Shown in pieces: positions 1 to 8,567 of a stretch of DNA of 64,000 bases (position 1 is the first letter of the stretch; every line of letters starts with the position of its first letter). The notes below the pieces were generated by a model. That model searched no databases, was not told the DNA's origin, and saw only the letters and a program-made list of their open reading frames with translations. Origin of the DNA: Sulfuritalea sp. (GTDB lineage: Bacteria; Pseudomonadota; Gammaproteobacteria; Burkholderiales; Rhodocyclaceae); NCBI GenBank assembly GCA_030247575.1, contig JAOTRV010000015.1, positions 1 through 64,000 on the forward strand, given 5' to 3'. The translations under genes and the position numbers were made by a program.

Positions 1-6
1 CTTCAA

Positions 7-122
7 GTCTGGTGTCCATAGCGTCTCGGTCCCACCCCTTCCCATCCCGAACAGGACCGTGAAACGAGACCGCGCCGATGATATTGCACTTCACCGTGTG
101 AGAAAGTAGGTCAACGCCAGAC
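7..122 (+). rRNA. rrf: 5S ribosomal RNA
   Basis: The 116-nt segment begins GTCTGG and ends CCAGAC, which pair as helix I. The internal block CCACCCCTTCCCATCCCGAA and the segment GAGAAAGTAGGTC are the conserved 5S core. It is the last gene of an rRNA operon whose 23S gene would lie left of the window. The exact ends are set only by helix I pairing. Confidence 0.95.
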
Positions 123-129
123 TCCCCCT

Positions 130-164
130 AAAACCCCTCCCCGGATTGCCGGTGGAGGGGTTTT
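130..164 (+). terminator. Rho-independent terminator of the rRNA operon
   Basis: AAAACCCCTCC (130-140) pairs with GGAGGGGTTTT (154-164) across a 13-nt loop, starting 8 nt after the 5S 3' end and followed by further T residues. It ends rRNA transcription before accA. Confidence 0.9.
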
Positions 165-271
165 ACTTTTGGGGGCACTCCTTCAACCGATCGCGGCGTC
201 GCGCGCAGATTCGGGCGCGGAGGCAGTCCGACGGGTAGCTCGATGCGGCTGGCGACTGCTAAAATGCGTTC

Positions 272-1240
272 ATGAAAACAAGCTTTCTGGAATTCGAACA
301 GCCAATCGCGGAACTTGAAGCGAAGATCGAGCAACTGCGATTCGTGCAGGACGATTCGGCTGTCGACATATCGGAGGAGATTTCTCGTCTCGACGCCAAA
401 AGCCAGAGTCTGACCAAGGAGATCTACGCCAAGCTCACTCCGTGGCAATGCGCCCTGGTGGCCCGGCATCCGCAGCGGCCATATACCCTCGATTACCTGA
501 ATCTGGTGTTCACCGACTTCGAGGAACTTCACGGCGACCGCAGTTACGCCGACGATCATGCCATTGTCGGCGGCCTGGCGCGATTCAACGGGCAGTCCTG
601 CATGGTGATCGGACACCAGAAGGGCCGCGATACCAAAGAAAAAATCCAGCGGAACTTCGGCATGCCCCGCCCCGAAGGCTATCGCAAGGCCTTGCGCCTG
701 ATGCGTCTGGCGGAGAAGTTCGGAATCCCGATCTTCACGTTTGTAGACACCCCTGGCGCCTATCCTGGTATCGACGCAGAAGAACGAGGGCAGTCGGAAG
801 CGATTGGCCGCAATCTGGCTGTCATGACCGAGTTGAAGGTGCCGCTGATTGCCACGGTAATTGGCGAAGGTGGATCGGGTGGCGCCTTGGCGATTGCTGT
901 CGCAGATGTGGTTGCGATGCTCCAGTATTCGACGTATTCGGTCATCTCGCCGGAGGGCTGCGCCTCGATTTTGTGGAAGAGTGCCGAGCGCGCCGGCGAG
1001 GCTGCCGAGACCATGGGCATTACGGCACCCCGGCTCAAGTCGCTTGGATTGATCGACCGCATCATCAACGAGCCGGTCGGCGGCGCTCATCGTGACTATC
1101 GTCTTGTGGGACAGAACGTCAAAAAGTCCCTGCAGGAAGCCCTCAAGCAACTTGCCGGCTTGTCGACAAGCGAGCTCATCGAGCGGCGCTTCGAGCGCCT
1201 GATGAGTTATGGTCGATTCAAGGAACAAGCCATTCATTGA
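272..1240 (+). CDS. accA: Acetyl-CoA carboxylase carboxyltransferase subunit alpha
   Basis: AccA works with AccD in the cytoplasm to move the carboxyl group from carboxybiotin to acetyl-CoA, giving malonyl-CoA for fatty acid synthesis. The 322-aa product has the usual length, the DTPGAYPG loop at residues 159-166 and the [10 protein letters not shown] oxyanion-hole segment at 198-207. The start is an ATG just after an extended -10-like TGCTAAAAT (257-265), so the leader may be very short and no good Shine-Dalgarno is seen. The 3' end overlaps tilS by 32 nt, the accA-tilS pairing common in betaproteobacteria. Confidence 0.96.
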   Translation: MKTSFLEFEQPIAELEAKIEQLRFVQDDSAVDISEEISRLDAKSQSLTKEIYAKLTPWQCALVARHPQRPYTLDYLNLVFTDFEELHGDRSYADDHAIVGGLARFNGQSCMVIGHQKGRDTKEKIQRNFGMPRPEGYRKALRLMRLAEKFGIPIFTFVDTPGAYPGIDAEERGQSEAIGRNLAVMTELKVPLIATVIGEGGSGGALAIAVADVVAMLQYSTYSVISPEGCASILWKSAERAGEAAETMGITAPRLKSLGLIDRIINEPVGGAHRDYRLVGQNVKKSLQEALKQLAGLSTSELIERRFERLMSYGRFKEQAIH

Positions 1241-2177
1241 GCCCGTCTTGCGGGCGGTCGCCACCTGTCTGTCCCGCTACGCCAAGGCGGGAGACTCCAT
1301 CGTCGTAGGCTTTTCCGGCGGGCTCGATTCGACGGTCCTGCTGCACGCCGCCAACTGCGTTGCGAAAGACACGGCATTGGCGATTTCGGCGCTCCACGTG
1401 CATCATGGGCTGCACAGCAATGCCGATGAGTGGGCCGACTCCTGTGCACGGGCTTGTCAGGAGTTGAGCGTTCCACTGACCGTGCTCAGGGTTGCGGTTC
1501 CGCGCAACACGGGTGAGGGCATCGAAGCGGCGGCGCGGCACGTGCGCCACAAGGCGCTGGCCGAGCAGCCCATCCGATGGATTCTTCTTGCCCACCACGC
1601 CGACGATCAGGCGGAAACTGTTCTGCATAATCTGTTGCGTGGCGCGGGCGTGCGCGGAGCCGCCGGCATGCCCGAGTCGCGCGGACGCGTGCTGCGCCCA
1701 TTGTTGGGCCTGACACGCAACGAACTGCTCGCTTACGCGCGTGCTCACCGCGTAGTGTGGATCGAGGACGGCAGCAATGCCGATCGCCGATACACGCGAA
1801 ATTTTCTGCGACACGAGGTTCTCCCGCTGCTTGCCTCGCGCTTCCCGAAGGCAGGCGAGCAGCTTGCCGGCGCAGCCGGCCGCTTCGGTGAAGCGGCAAC
1901 CTTGCTTGACGATCTCGCTTTCTTGGATCTCGGCGCCAATCCACCTGCCTTTCCTCTGCCTCTGAGCCTGTTCCGTGATCTGCCTGAGGCTCGCGCCCGC
2001 AACCTGTTGCGCACCATGCTGGCCTGGCATGACGTCCAGGCCCCCGACGAGCGTCGCCTGACCGAGTTCGTGCGCCAGCTGCGAATGTCACGTAACGACC
2101 GGCATCCCCGAGTTGATCTCGCGTGCTATTCCCTTTGGTGCGAGGGAGGCAAGCTCTGCTTCAAACGTCCGGACTAA
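1209..2177 (+). CDS. tilS: tRNA(Ile)-lysidine synthase (short form)
   Basis: TilS attaches lysine to C34 of the CAU-anticodon tRNA-Ile, so that it reads AUA and is charged with isoleucine. The PP-loop SGGLDST is at residues 36-42. [20 protein letters not shown] and [10 protein letters not shown] follow in family order. The product is only 322 aa, against about 430 for most proteobacterial TilS, and ends after the substrate-binding region with no room for the C-terminal TilS_C domain. This resembles the short Aquifex type. The ATG lies inside accA (32-nt overlap, translational coupling likely), and the stop overlaps the end of the convergent dctR. Confidence 0.93.
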   Translation: MVDSRNKPFIEPVLRAVATCLSRYAKAGDSIVVGFSGGLDSTVLLHAANCVAKDTALAISALHVHHGLHSNADEWADSCARACQELSVPLTVLRVAVPRNTGEGIEAAARHVRHKALAEQPIRWILLAHHADDQAETVLHNLLRGAGVRGAAGMPESRGRVLRPLLGLTRNELLAYARAHRVVWIEDGSNADRRYTRNFLRHEVLPLLASRFPKAGEQLAGAAGRFGEAATLLDDLAFLDLGANPPAFPLPLSLFRDLPEARARNLLRTMLAWHDVQAPDERRLTEFVRQLRMSRNDRHPRVDLACYSLWCEGGKLCFKRPD

Positions 2178-2794
2178 CTCTCCGGCTTGTCGCCGAGCAG
2201 GCTGAGCAGCTGGGATAATTCGACGGCGGAGCGGACCTGCATCTTGTCGAAGATGCGGGAACGGTGGACCTCGACAGTGCGCATTGCAATTCCGAGTTCA
2301 TCGGCGATGACCTTGTTCAGTTTGCCGGCCAGGATTCGCTGCATGATCTCCTGCTCGCGCCGGGTGAGTTGTGCCAGCCTTTCCCGCAACGCGTGGACCG
2401 AACCGTCCCTGGCGCTGCGCTGCGCATCGTGCGCGATGGCCGCCAGCACCTTGTCCACCAGTGCATTGTCGTCATAGGGTTTTTCGACAAAATCGAAGGC
2501 GCCGTCCTTCAAGGCCTGAACTGCCATCGGCACATCGCCGTGACCGGTGAGGAAGATCACGGGAAGACGGCAGCCCCTAGCCCGCAAGCGGTCGAACAGT
2601 TCGATCCCACTCATGCCTGGCATCCGCACATCCAGCAGGACGCAGCCGCAGAGATCACTACCGGCGAACGCAAGAAATTCTTGGGGGGACGCCCAGGTTT
2701 GTGACGGTACGCTGCGCGACTGCAGCAGCCATTGCAGTGCATCGCGTACCGCCGGGTCGTCGTCGACAATGTGCGTGGTGGCGACGCTACTCAT
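2174..2794 (-). CDS. dctR: FixJ-family response regulator, DctR-like
   Basis: A cytoplasmic two-component regulator of 206 aa. The receiver domain (about 5-120) has acidic residues D11-D13, phosphoacceptor D55 in LLDVRMPG, T83 and K105. A LuxR/FixJ-type helix-turn-helix follows (about 137-200, LTRREQEIMQRI ... MRTVEVHRSRIFDKM). It overlaps the kinase gene by 4 nt (ATGA) and faces a TRAP transporter operon, the arrangement of Rhodobacter DctS/DctR. By inference it activates dctPQM in response to C4-dicarboxylates. The symbol rests on family and context, not on proof of the ligand. Confidence 0.85.
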   Translation of the reverse strand: MSSVATTHIVDDDPAVRDALQWLLQSRSVPSQTWASPQEFLAFAGSDLCGCVLLDVRMPGMSGIELFDRLRARGCRLPVIFLTGHGDVPMAVQALKDGAFDFVEKPYDDNALVDKVLAAIAHDAQRSARDGSVHALRERLAQLTRREQEIMQRILAGKLNKVIADELGIAMRTVEVHRSRIFDKMQVRSAVELSQLLSLLGDKPES

Positions 2795-4758
2795 TGGAGC
2801 GCCATCGGCAACAGAATGCGGAATATCGTTCCTCCTCCGGGATTGGACTCGAATGACAGTCGGCCCCGATGATTCTCCACCACGGAGCGACAGATTGCCA
2901 AGCCCATCCCCATTCCCTCGACCTTTGTTGTAAATAGCGGATCAAAAAGTTTGTCGGCAACCCCGGGATCGATTCCGCAACCCCAGTCGGCGATAGTCAG
3001 GAGGCCGTAGCCGTCGCTACAGCGGAGACCTATTTGAATTTGTCTTTGATCAGGGGGGGTTTCCTGCATCGACTCGACGGCATTGCGGACGAGGTTGAAC
3101 AAGGCCTGTTCAAGTAGTACCGGATCCCCTTCGACGACATCCTGGGTTGCCAGATCGAGGGTTATGCGGATGCCCTGTTGGCGGATTTCTGCGTCCATCA
3201 GGGTCAGGGCCGCATCAATGTGCGCTCCAAGATGGACACGTTCGACGCGATTCTCGCTGTGGCGAGCAAGGCCGTAGACGCGGCGAATGACTTTGCCTGC
3301 GCGCTGCGCTTGGTCTACCGCCTTGTCCAGTGCCGGGACTATATCTGCGGTTGGCGCATGGTTGCGCAACATGTTGGCCGCTCCGGTGCAGTAGCTCGAG
3401 ATCGCGGCCAGAGGCTGGTTCAGCTCATGCGCAATACTCGATGCCATCTCACCCATGGCGACGAGACGTGCGGTGGACTGAAGGCGGTCCTGCTGCTGGC
3501 GAACTCTTTCCTCAGCCAGTTTTCGCTCCGTGATATCCACTATTGATCCCATCCAGCCGGATTGCCGCCCATGAGCGTCGATCAGCGGAGCTTCGTGAAT
3601 CAGCACGTCAATGACATCTCCGTTGCTGCGCTTGAGCTTCAATTCGAAACCCTCTTCGGGGCCCTCGCCGGCCAGAATGCGATCATGCATGCGGCGGGTT
3701 TCGTCCAACTGGCCGTCTGCCCAGTAGGGCATCGGTGGCCGGCAGCCTATCAGCTCTGCGGCAGACAAGCCGACCATACGACAGAAGGCCGGGTTCACAT
3801 AGATGATTTCCCCATTCATGTTTTGCGCCCGCATGCCGGTGTCGAGGGAATCTTCCATTGCCTTACGGAAGGCGTGTTCCTGTCGCAGCTGCGCTTCCAC
3901 AGTCTGGCGGCGCTGGACATGGCGACGCAGGATCCAGAGGCTCCAAAGCACGATCGTTGCAAGGATGATCAGGCTCGCCGACAGGACGATACTGGCCAGT
4001 GGCCGTGGTGCGTGGTAAGGCACTGCATGCAGGGCCAGCCCCCATCCTGGAGGATCAAAGGCGACCTGGTAGCCTGCTTCCGTAACCGCAGACTCAACCT
4101 TGGAGCGGCTTCCAAGGACAGAGCCGGAATCCCCGATGACGCTGATCCGATAGCGTTCCGCCAGCCACCATGGGACGCTGTCGCTCAGCAGATCACGAAT
4201 GCGGTAAACGCCGACAGTCACGCCGACAATCCGGCCTTCGCGGGATACCGGAACGTGAACCTCGAACTGCCAGTCGTTGGTGAAGTAGGGATAGGGCCTG
4301 CTGTAGACCGGCTTCCCTAGCGAACGTGCCAGGAGAAGACTTTGGCGCGATGGAATGGTTTCTCCAGCGTCGCCAACCAGGCTGGGGTCCATGGTGATCG
4401 GATGCGCCAGCAACACGGCACCCTCCGGGTCCAACCAGATCAACTGCCGAAGGCCACTTTCGAAGCCGAACACGGTGCGGGTGAAGGATTCAAAGGCTGC
4501 GGCATTGGTTGTGTGGGGGCGATCAATGCGTCCCAGCAGCTCCTCGTTGCGGCTCAGGTGAAAACGCAGATTCTGTTCCAGCCACAGTATGTCGCTGATC
4601 AGCGTGGCGCGCCTTTCCTCCTTGTCGGCGCGATCGGACATCCAGAGCAGGAGCGCAACTCCGCCGACAAACAAAACAAATGCCAGTCGTGGCAATATCC
4701 AAAGCCAACGCCAGCGGCTGACGCGCTCTTTCGCAGGCGAAGGCGTTGAGGGTTCCAT
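2791..4758 (-). CDS. dctS: Sensor histidine kinase for C4-dicarboxylates, DctS-like
   Basis: A 655-aa inner-membrane kinase. TM1 is at about 22-40, a periplasmic sensing region spans about 41-254, and TM2 is at about 255-277. A PAS domain follows (about 300-412), then a HisKA dimerisation helix with phospho-acceptor H444 in SSIAHELNQPLAAIS, and a HATPase_c domain ending in the GMGMGLAICRSVVENHRG segment. Architecture and position match DctS of the DctSR pair. It is transcribed first, with dctR coupled by a 4-nt overlap, and diverges from dctP across 147 bp. The ligand is inferred to be a C4-dicarboxylate because the adjacent transporter is DctPQM. Confidence 0.87.
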   Translation of the reverse strand: MEPSTPSPAKERVSRWRWLWILPRLAFVLFVGGVALLLWMSDRADKEERRATLISDILWLEQNLRFHLSRNEELLGRIDRPHTTNAAAFESFTRTVFGFESGLRQLIWLDPEGAVLLAHPITMDPSLVGDAGETIPSRQSLLLARSLGKPVYSRPYPYFTNDWQFEVHVPVSREGRIVGVTVGVYRIRDLLSDSVPWWLAERYRISVIGDSGSVLGSRSKVESAVTEAGYQVAFDPPGWGLALHAVPYHAPRPLASIVLSASLIILATIVLWSLWILRRHVQRRQTVEAQLRQEHAFRKAMEDSLDTGMRAQNMNGEIIYVNPAFCRMVGLSAAELIGCRPPMPYWADGQLDETRRMHDRILAGEGPEEGFELKLKRSNGDVIDVLIHEAPLIDAHGRQSGWMGSIVDITERKLAEERVRQQQDRLQSTARLVAMGEMASSIAHELNQPLAAISSYCTGAANMLRNHAPTADIVPALDKAVDQAQRAGKVIRRVYGLARHSENRVERVHLGAHIDAALTLMDAEIRQQGIRITLDLATQDVVEGDPVLLEQALFNLVRNAVESMQETPPDQRQIQIGLRCSDGYGLLTIADWGCGIDPGVADKLFDPLFTTKVEGMGMGLAICRSVVENHRGRLSFESNPGGGTIFRILLPMALQ

Positions 4759-4797
4759 GCCGAGATGTTAGCCTGACTGATCGCCTTGGATGGGTGT

Positions 4798-4864
4798 TTG
4801 CGGAAACCCACAATGGTCAAGCTCAGGTCGGTTGCGGAGAATGCGTGACACCGCAGCGTGCGGA
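4798..4864. promoter_or_regulatory. Repeated TGCGGA elements between dctS and dctP
   Basis: TTGCGGA occurs at 4798-4804 and 4832-4838 and GTGCGGA at 4858-4864, all in the 147-bp divergent intergenic region. The first lies in an imperfect dyad (GGGTGTTT-GCGG-AAACCCAC, 4792-4811). They are candidate binding sites for the adjacent FixJ-type regulator. This is inferred from position and repetition only. Confidence 0.3.
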
Positions 4865-4905
4865 ATGGCAACTTATTGCACATTATTTGACCCGGAGGAT
4901 AAGAA

Positions 4906-5910
4906 ATGAAAATTCGTACTGTATTTGTCGGCCTGGTGGCCGCGACATTCTCAATGATGGCCTTGGCGCAGGCGCCCATCGTGATCAAGTTCAGCCACGT
5001 TGTTGCTGCCGATACGCCCAAGGGCAAGGGTTCCGAGTTCTTCGCCAAGAGAGCCGGGGAACTGACCAAGGGCAGAGTCAAGGTCGAGGTCTTTGCCAAC
5101 TCGACGCTTTACAAGGACAAGGAAGAGATGGAGGCGCTGCAGCTTGGCTCCGTGCAGATGCTGGCTCCCTCGCTGGCCAAGTTTGCCCCGCTTGGCGTCA
5201 AGGAGTTCGAACTGTTCGACCTGCCTTACCTGTTCGATGATTACAAGGAACTTCATCTCATTACCGAGGGTCCCGTCGGCAAGGCCTTGTTGCAGAAGCT
5301 CGAAACCCGTGGTCTGGTCGGGTTGGCCTATTGGGACAATGGTTTCAAGGTGATGAGCGCCAACAAGCCGCTGAACAATCCGGAGGACTACAAGGGCCTC
5401 AAGATGCGCATCCAGCCGTCGAACGTGCTCGATGCGCAGATGCGTGCGGTCGGTTCGATTCCGCAGAAGATGGCCTTTTCCGAGGTCTATCAGGCGCTGC
5501 AGACTGGCGTGGTCGATGGTACGGAGAATCCTCCTTCCAATCTCTATACTCAAAAGATGCATGAGGTGCAGAAGCATGTCTCGGTGACCAACCACGGCTA
5601 TCTCGGCTACGCGGTGATCACCAACAAGAAGTTCTGGGACGGCCTGCCCGCCGACATTCGCGGCCAGCTCGAACAGGCGATGAAGGAGGCGACCAAGTAC
5701 GCCAACGATATCGCCAAGGAAGATAACGACAAATCGCTCGAGGAAGTCCGCAAGTCGGGCAAGAGCCAGATTTACGTGCCGACTGCGGCTCAAAAGCTGG
5801 CGCTGAAGAAGGCAATGGTCAAGGTGCACCAGGAAATGGCCGGCCGTATCGGCAAGGAAAATATCGACGCCATCTACAAGGCCACCAACTTCGATCCGTC
5901 GAAGCTTTGA
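4906..5910 (+). CDS. dctP: TRAP transporter periplasmic solute-binding protein DctP
   Basis: This 334-aa periplasmic receptor binds the substrate and delivers it to the DctQM permease. A Sec signal peptide (MKIRTVFVGLVAATFSMMALAQA, cleavage near residue 23) precedes the mature IVIKFSHVVAADTPKGKG start typical of DctP-family proteins. The ligand-contact segment around GLKMRIQPSNVLDAQMRAVGS contains the family arginine that binds a carboxylate. A strong Shine-Dalgarno (GGAGGA at about 4893) precedes the ATG. A terminator follows the gene, so dctP is probably made in excess over the permease. A C4-dicarboxylate substrate is likely, given DctSR next door. Confidence 0.93.
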   Translation: MKIRTVFVGLVAATFSMMALAQAPIVIKFSHVVAADTPKGKGSEFFAKRAGELTKGRVKVEVFANSTLYKDKEEMEALQLGSVQMLAPSLAKFAPLGVKEFELFDLPYLFDDYKELHLITEGPVGKALLQKLETRGLVGLAYWDNGFKVMSANKPLNNPEDYKGLKMRIQPSNVLDAQMRAVGSIPQKMAFSEVYQALQTGVVDGTENPPSNLYTQKMHEVQKHVSVTNHGYLGYAVITNKKFWDGLPADIRGQLEQAMKEATKYANDIAKEDNDKSLEEVRKSGKSQIYVPTAAQKLALKKAMVKVHQEMAGRIGKENIDAIYKATNFDPSKL

Positions 5911-5930
5911 TCTGAAAAGTGCAAGACAGT

Positions 5931-5954
5931 GGGGGCTGCGGCCCCCGCTTTTTT
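5931..5954 (+). terminator. Intra-operon terminator/attenuator between dctP and dctQ
   Basis: GGGGGC (5931-5936) pairs with GCCCCC (5941-5946) over a TGCG loop and is followed by GCTTTTTT (5947-5954). It sits 20 nt after the dctP stop and 16 nt before the dctQ start. Partial termination here would give more binding protein than permease. Confidence 0.75.
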
Positions 5955-5969
5955 CAGGGGGCATCCGCC

Positions 5970-6692
5970 ATGAAGTATCTCGATCATCTCGAGGAATGGA
6001 TCATCACCTTCCTGATCGGCGCAGCGACGCTGATCATCTTTGTCGCGGTCATGCACCGCTATGCGGCGGGCTTGTCGATTCCTGGAGTCCAGGACTGGCT
6101 GCTTCAGATCAATCTGACCTGGGCGCAGGAACTGTGCATCATCATGTTCGTCTGGATGGCCAAGTTCGGCGCCGCTTATGGCGTGAGGACCGGCATCCAC
6201 GTCGGGGTCGATGTACTGATCAACAGCCTGTCGGGTCGGATGCGCGCCAAGTTCATCGTCTTCGGCCTGCTGGCCGGAGCTCTGTTCACCGGCATCATTG
6301 CTACCCTGGGGGCACACTTCGTCTGGGAGAACGGCGCACATTACGCTGTGTTCAACACACTCGGCATCGCCACCAAAGACTTGTACCCCGGACCGACCAC
6401 GCCCGACCTGGAATGGCCGACATGGATGGTGTATTCGGCGATCCCGCTGGGGTCTTCCCTGATGTGTTTCCGGTTCCTGCAGGTGACGGTGAGCTTCATC
6501 CGCACGGGCGAACTGCCGCATCACGAACACGGCCACGTCGACGGTATCGAAGAGGAAGAGATTCCCATCGAGCTCAATCCCTACAGCATGGATGACAACT
6601 TGCACATGCACGACCTCAAATACGGCAAGCGCCATCCGGAAGGCAAAGTCGACGCTGGCGGTACGGTGGATGATCAGGGAGAGCAAAGATGA
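5970..6692 (+). CDS. dctQ: TRAP transporter small permease subunit DctQ
   Basis: The small membrane subunit of the C4-dicarboxylate TRAP transporter, with four predicted helices (roughly 10-30, 50-70, 90-112 and 150-170). I start it at the ATG giving MKYLDHLEEW, preceded by AGGGGG at 5956-5961, which makes 240 aa; a longer in-frame ORF would read back through the terminator. It carries a long hydrophilic C-terminal tail (about 70 residues) rich in His and acidic residues (HHEHGHVDG, DDNLHMHDL), more than DctQ needs. It overlaps dctM by 4 nt (ATGA). Confidence 0.9.
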   Translation: MKYLDHLEEWIITFLIGAATLIIFVAVMHRYAAGLSIPGVQDWLLQINLTWAQELCIIMFVWMAKFGAAYGVRTGIHVGVDVLINSLSGRMRAKFIVFGLLAGALFTGIIATLGAHFVWENGAHYAVFNTLGIATKDLYPGPTTPDLEWPTWMVYSAIPLGSSLMCFRFLQVTVSFIRTGELPHHEHGHVDGIEEEEIPIELNPYSMDDNLHMHDLKYGKRHPEGKVDAGGTVDDQGEQR

Positions 6693-7972
6693 GCGCTTTG
6701 ATCATTTTCGCGCTGCTCACGATCCTGATGCTGTCGGGAATGCCGGTCTCGATTTCTCTCGGCCTCACCGTCCTGACTTTCCTGTTCGGCTTTACCCAAG
6801 TACCGCTGGAAGCTGTGGCACTCAAGTTGTTTACCGGCATCGAGAAGTTCGAGATCATGGCGATTCCTTTCTTCATCCTCGCCGGAAATTTCCTGACCCA
6901 CGGTGGCGTGGCCAAGCGCATGATTTACTTTGCAACTTCCATGGTCGGCCATCTGCGCGGCGGCCTTGGCTTGAGTTCCGTGTTCGCCTGCGCCCTGTTT
7001 GCCGCCGTTTCCGGTTCATCGCCGGCAACCGTGGTGGCCATCGGGTCGATTCTCCTGCCGGCAATGGTGCGGGCCGGCTACCCGAAAAAGTTCGGTGTCG
7101 GCGTGATCGCTTCGTCCGGCGGCCTCGGCATCCTGATTCCGCCGTCGATCGTGATGGTGATGTACGCCGTGTCGACCAACAGTTCGATCGGGGCACTGTT
7201 CATGGCGGGGGTGGTTCCCGGTTTGCTGCTTTCCCTGTTCCTCGGCACCGTTACTTGGTATGTGGCCCGCAAGGGCAATTATCCCCGCGAGCAACCACGG
7301 TCCTGGGGGCAACGCTGGGATGCGTTCCGCAAGGCAGTCTGGGGCTTGCTGCTGATCGTGGTTGTGATGGGGGGCATTTACGGCGGACTATTCACGCCGA
7401 CCGAGGCAGCGGCCATGAGCGCCGTATACGCTTTCTTCATCGCGGTGTTCGTCTATAAAGACCTGGGGATGAAAGATGTACCTCGGGTTCTGCTCAACTC
7501 GGCGAACATGAGCGCGATGCTCCTCTACATCATCACCAATGCGGTACTGTTCTCCTTCATCCTGACCAACGAGCAGATTCCGCAGGGCATCGCCGACTGG
7601 CTGACGCATTCGGGGGTCGGCATGATCGGCTTCCTGATTGCGGTAAACGTCCTGTTGCTGGTCATGGGCAGCTTCATGGAGCCTTCGTCGATCATCCTGA
7701 TCACGGCGCCGATCCTGTTCCCGATCGCGATGAAACTTGGCATCGATCCGATCCATTTCGGTGTGATGATCACGGTAAACATGGAAATCGGGATGATTAC
7801 TCCGCCAGTGGGACTCAATCTGTATGTGGCCAGCGGAATCGCCAAGATGGGCCTCACGGATTGCTCCAAGGCGGTCTGGCCCTGGCTGTTGACCATGCTG
7901 GTCTACCTCATGATCATCACCTACGTGCCGGCGGTCTCGACCTGGCTACCAAAGACCCTGGGCATGATGTAG
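6689..7972 (+). CDS. dctM: TRAP transporter large permease subunit DctM
   Basis: The 427-aa large subunit forms the Na+-coupled translocation path. It is strongly hydrophobic throughout, with about 12 helices. Family signatures visible are GMPVSISLGLTVL near the N-terminus, the AAVSGSSPATVVAIGSILLPAM segment, GLGILIPPSIVMVMY, and MITPPVGLNLYV near the C-terminus. It is translationally coupled to dctQ by a 4-nt overlap, and a strong terminator ends the operon 20 nt downstream. Confidence 0.95.
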   Translation: MSALIIFALLTILMLSGMPVSISLGLTVLTFLFGFTQVPLEAVALKLFTGIEKFEIMAIPFFILAGNFLTHGGVAKRMIYFATSMVGHLRGGLGLSSVFACALFAAVSGSSPATVVAIGSILLPAMVRAGYPKKFGVGVIASSGGLGILIPPSIVMVMYAVSTNSSIGALFMAGVVPGLLLSLFLGTVTWYVARKGNYPREQPRSWGQRWDAFRKAVWGLLLIVVVMGGIYGGLFTPTEAAAMSAVYAFFIAVFVYKDLGMKDVPRVLLNSANMSAMLLYIITNAVLFSFILTNEQIPQGIADWLTHSGVGMIGFLIAVNVLLLVMGSFMEPSSIILITAPILFPIAMKLGIDPIHFGVMITVNMEIGMITPPVGLNLYVASGIAKMGLTDCSKAVWPWLLTMLVYLMIITYVPAVSTWLPKTLGMM

Positions 7973-7990
7973 GCGGTTCGTGGTGCGGCG

Positions 7991-8025
7991 ACAAGGGCCC
8001 GGTGATGCCGGGCCCTTGTCTTTTT
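7991..8025 (+). terminator. Terminator after dctPQM
   Basis: ACAAGGGCCCGG (7991-8002) and CCGGGCCCTTGT (8008-8019) form a perfect 12-bp stem with a 5-nt loop, followed by CTTTTT. Confidence 0.92.
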
Positions 8026-8135
8026 GACGCGCGGAAGCGATGTCGGGCCGGTGCGGCCGGGCAAACTGGGATAAAATTCATTGTTAGCTTTTTGTCTGAA
8101 AAGCACTTGTAGTTCAACCTGTTCTGGAGAAAGTA

Positions 8136-8561
8136 ATGGCTGTCGAACGCACCCTGTCGATCATCAAGCCCGATGCAGTTGCAAAGAATGTGATCGGCAA
8201 GATTTATTCCCGTTTCGAGACCAACGGTCTCAAGATCGTTGCCGCGCGCATGATCCACCTCTCGCGCCAAGACGCTGAGGGTTTCTACGCAGTGCACAAG
8301 GAGCGTCCCTTCTTCAAGGATCTGGTTGAGTTCATGATTTCCGGTCCGGTCATGGTTCAGGTGCTGGAAGGCGAGGGCGCCATCGCCAAGAACCGCGACC
8401 TGATGGGGGCCACCGATCCAAAAAAGGCCGCAGCAGGCACCATCCGCGCCGATTTCGCCGACAGCATCGATGCCAACGCCGTGCATGGCTCCGATGCCGC
8501 GGAAACCGCCGCGGTCGAGATCGCCTATTTCTTCCCCGCGCTGAACGTCTATTCGCGCTAA
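8136..8561 (+). CDS. ndk: Nucleoside diphosphate kinase
   Basis: Ndk equalises cellular NTP and dNTP pools by transferring the gamma phosphate of ATP through a phosphohistidine. The 141-aa protein has the family length. The catalytic histidine is H117 in NAVHGSDA, and [12 protein letters not shown] opens the ferredoxin-like fold. A GGAGAAAG Shine-Dalgarno lies just upstream of the ATG. It starts a long co-directional run that continues with rlmN 6 nt downstream. Confidence 0.97.
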   Translation: MAVERTLSIIKPDAVAKNVIGKIYSRFETNGLKIVAARMIHLSRQDAEGFYAVHKERPFFKDLVEFMISGPVMVQVLEGEGAIAKNRDLMGATDPKKAAAGTIRADFADSIDANAVHGSDAAETAAVEIAYFFPALNVYSR

Positions 8562-8567
8562 GAGTCG

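Noticed and set aside
128-1264. 378-codon open frame antisense to accA
   Set aside because: It is a shadow of accA that would also run through the rRNA operon terminator.
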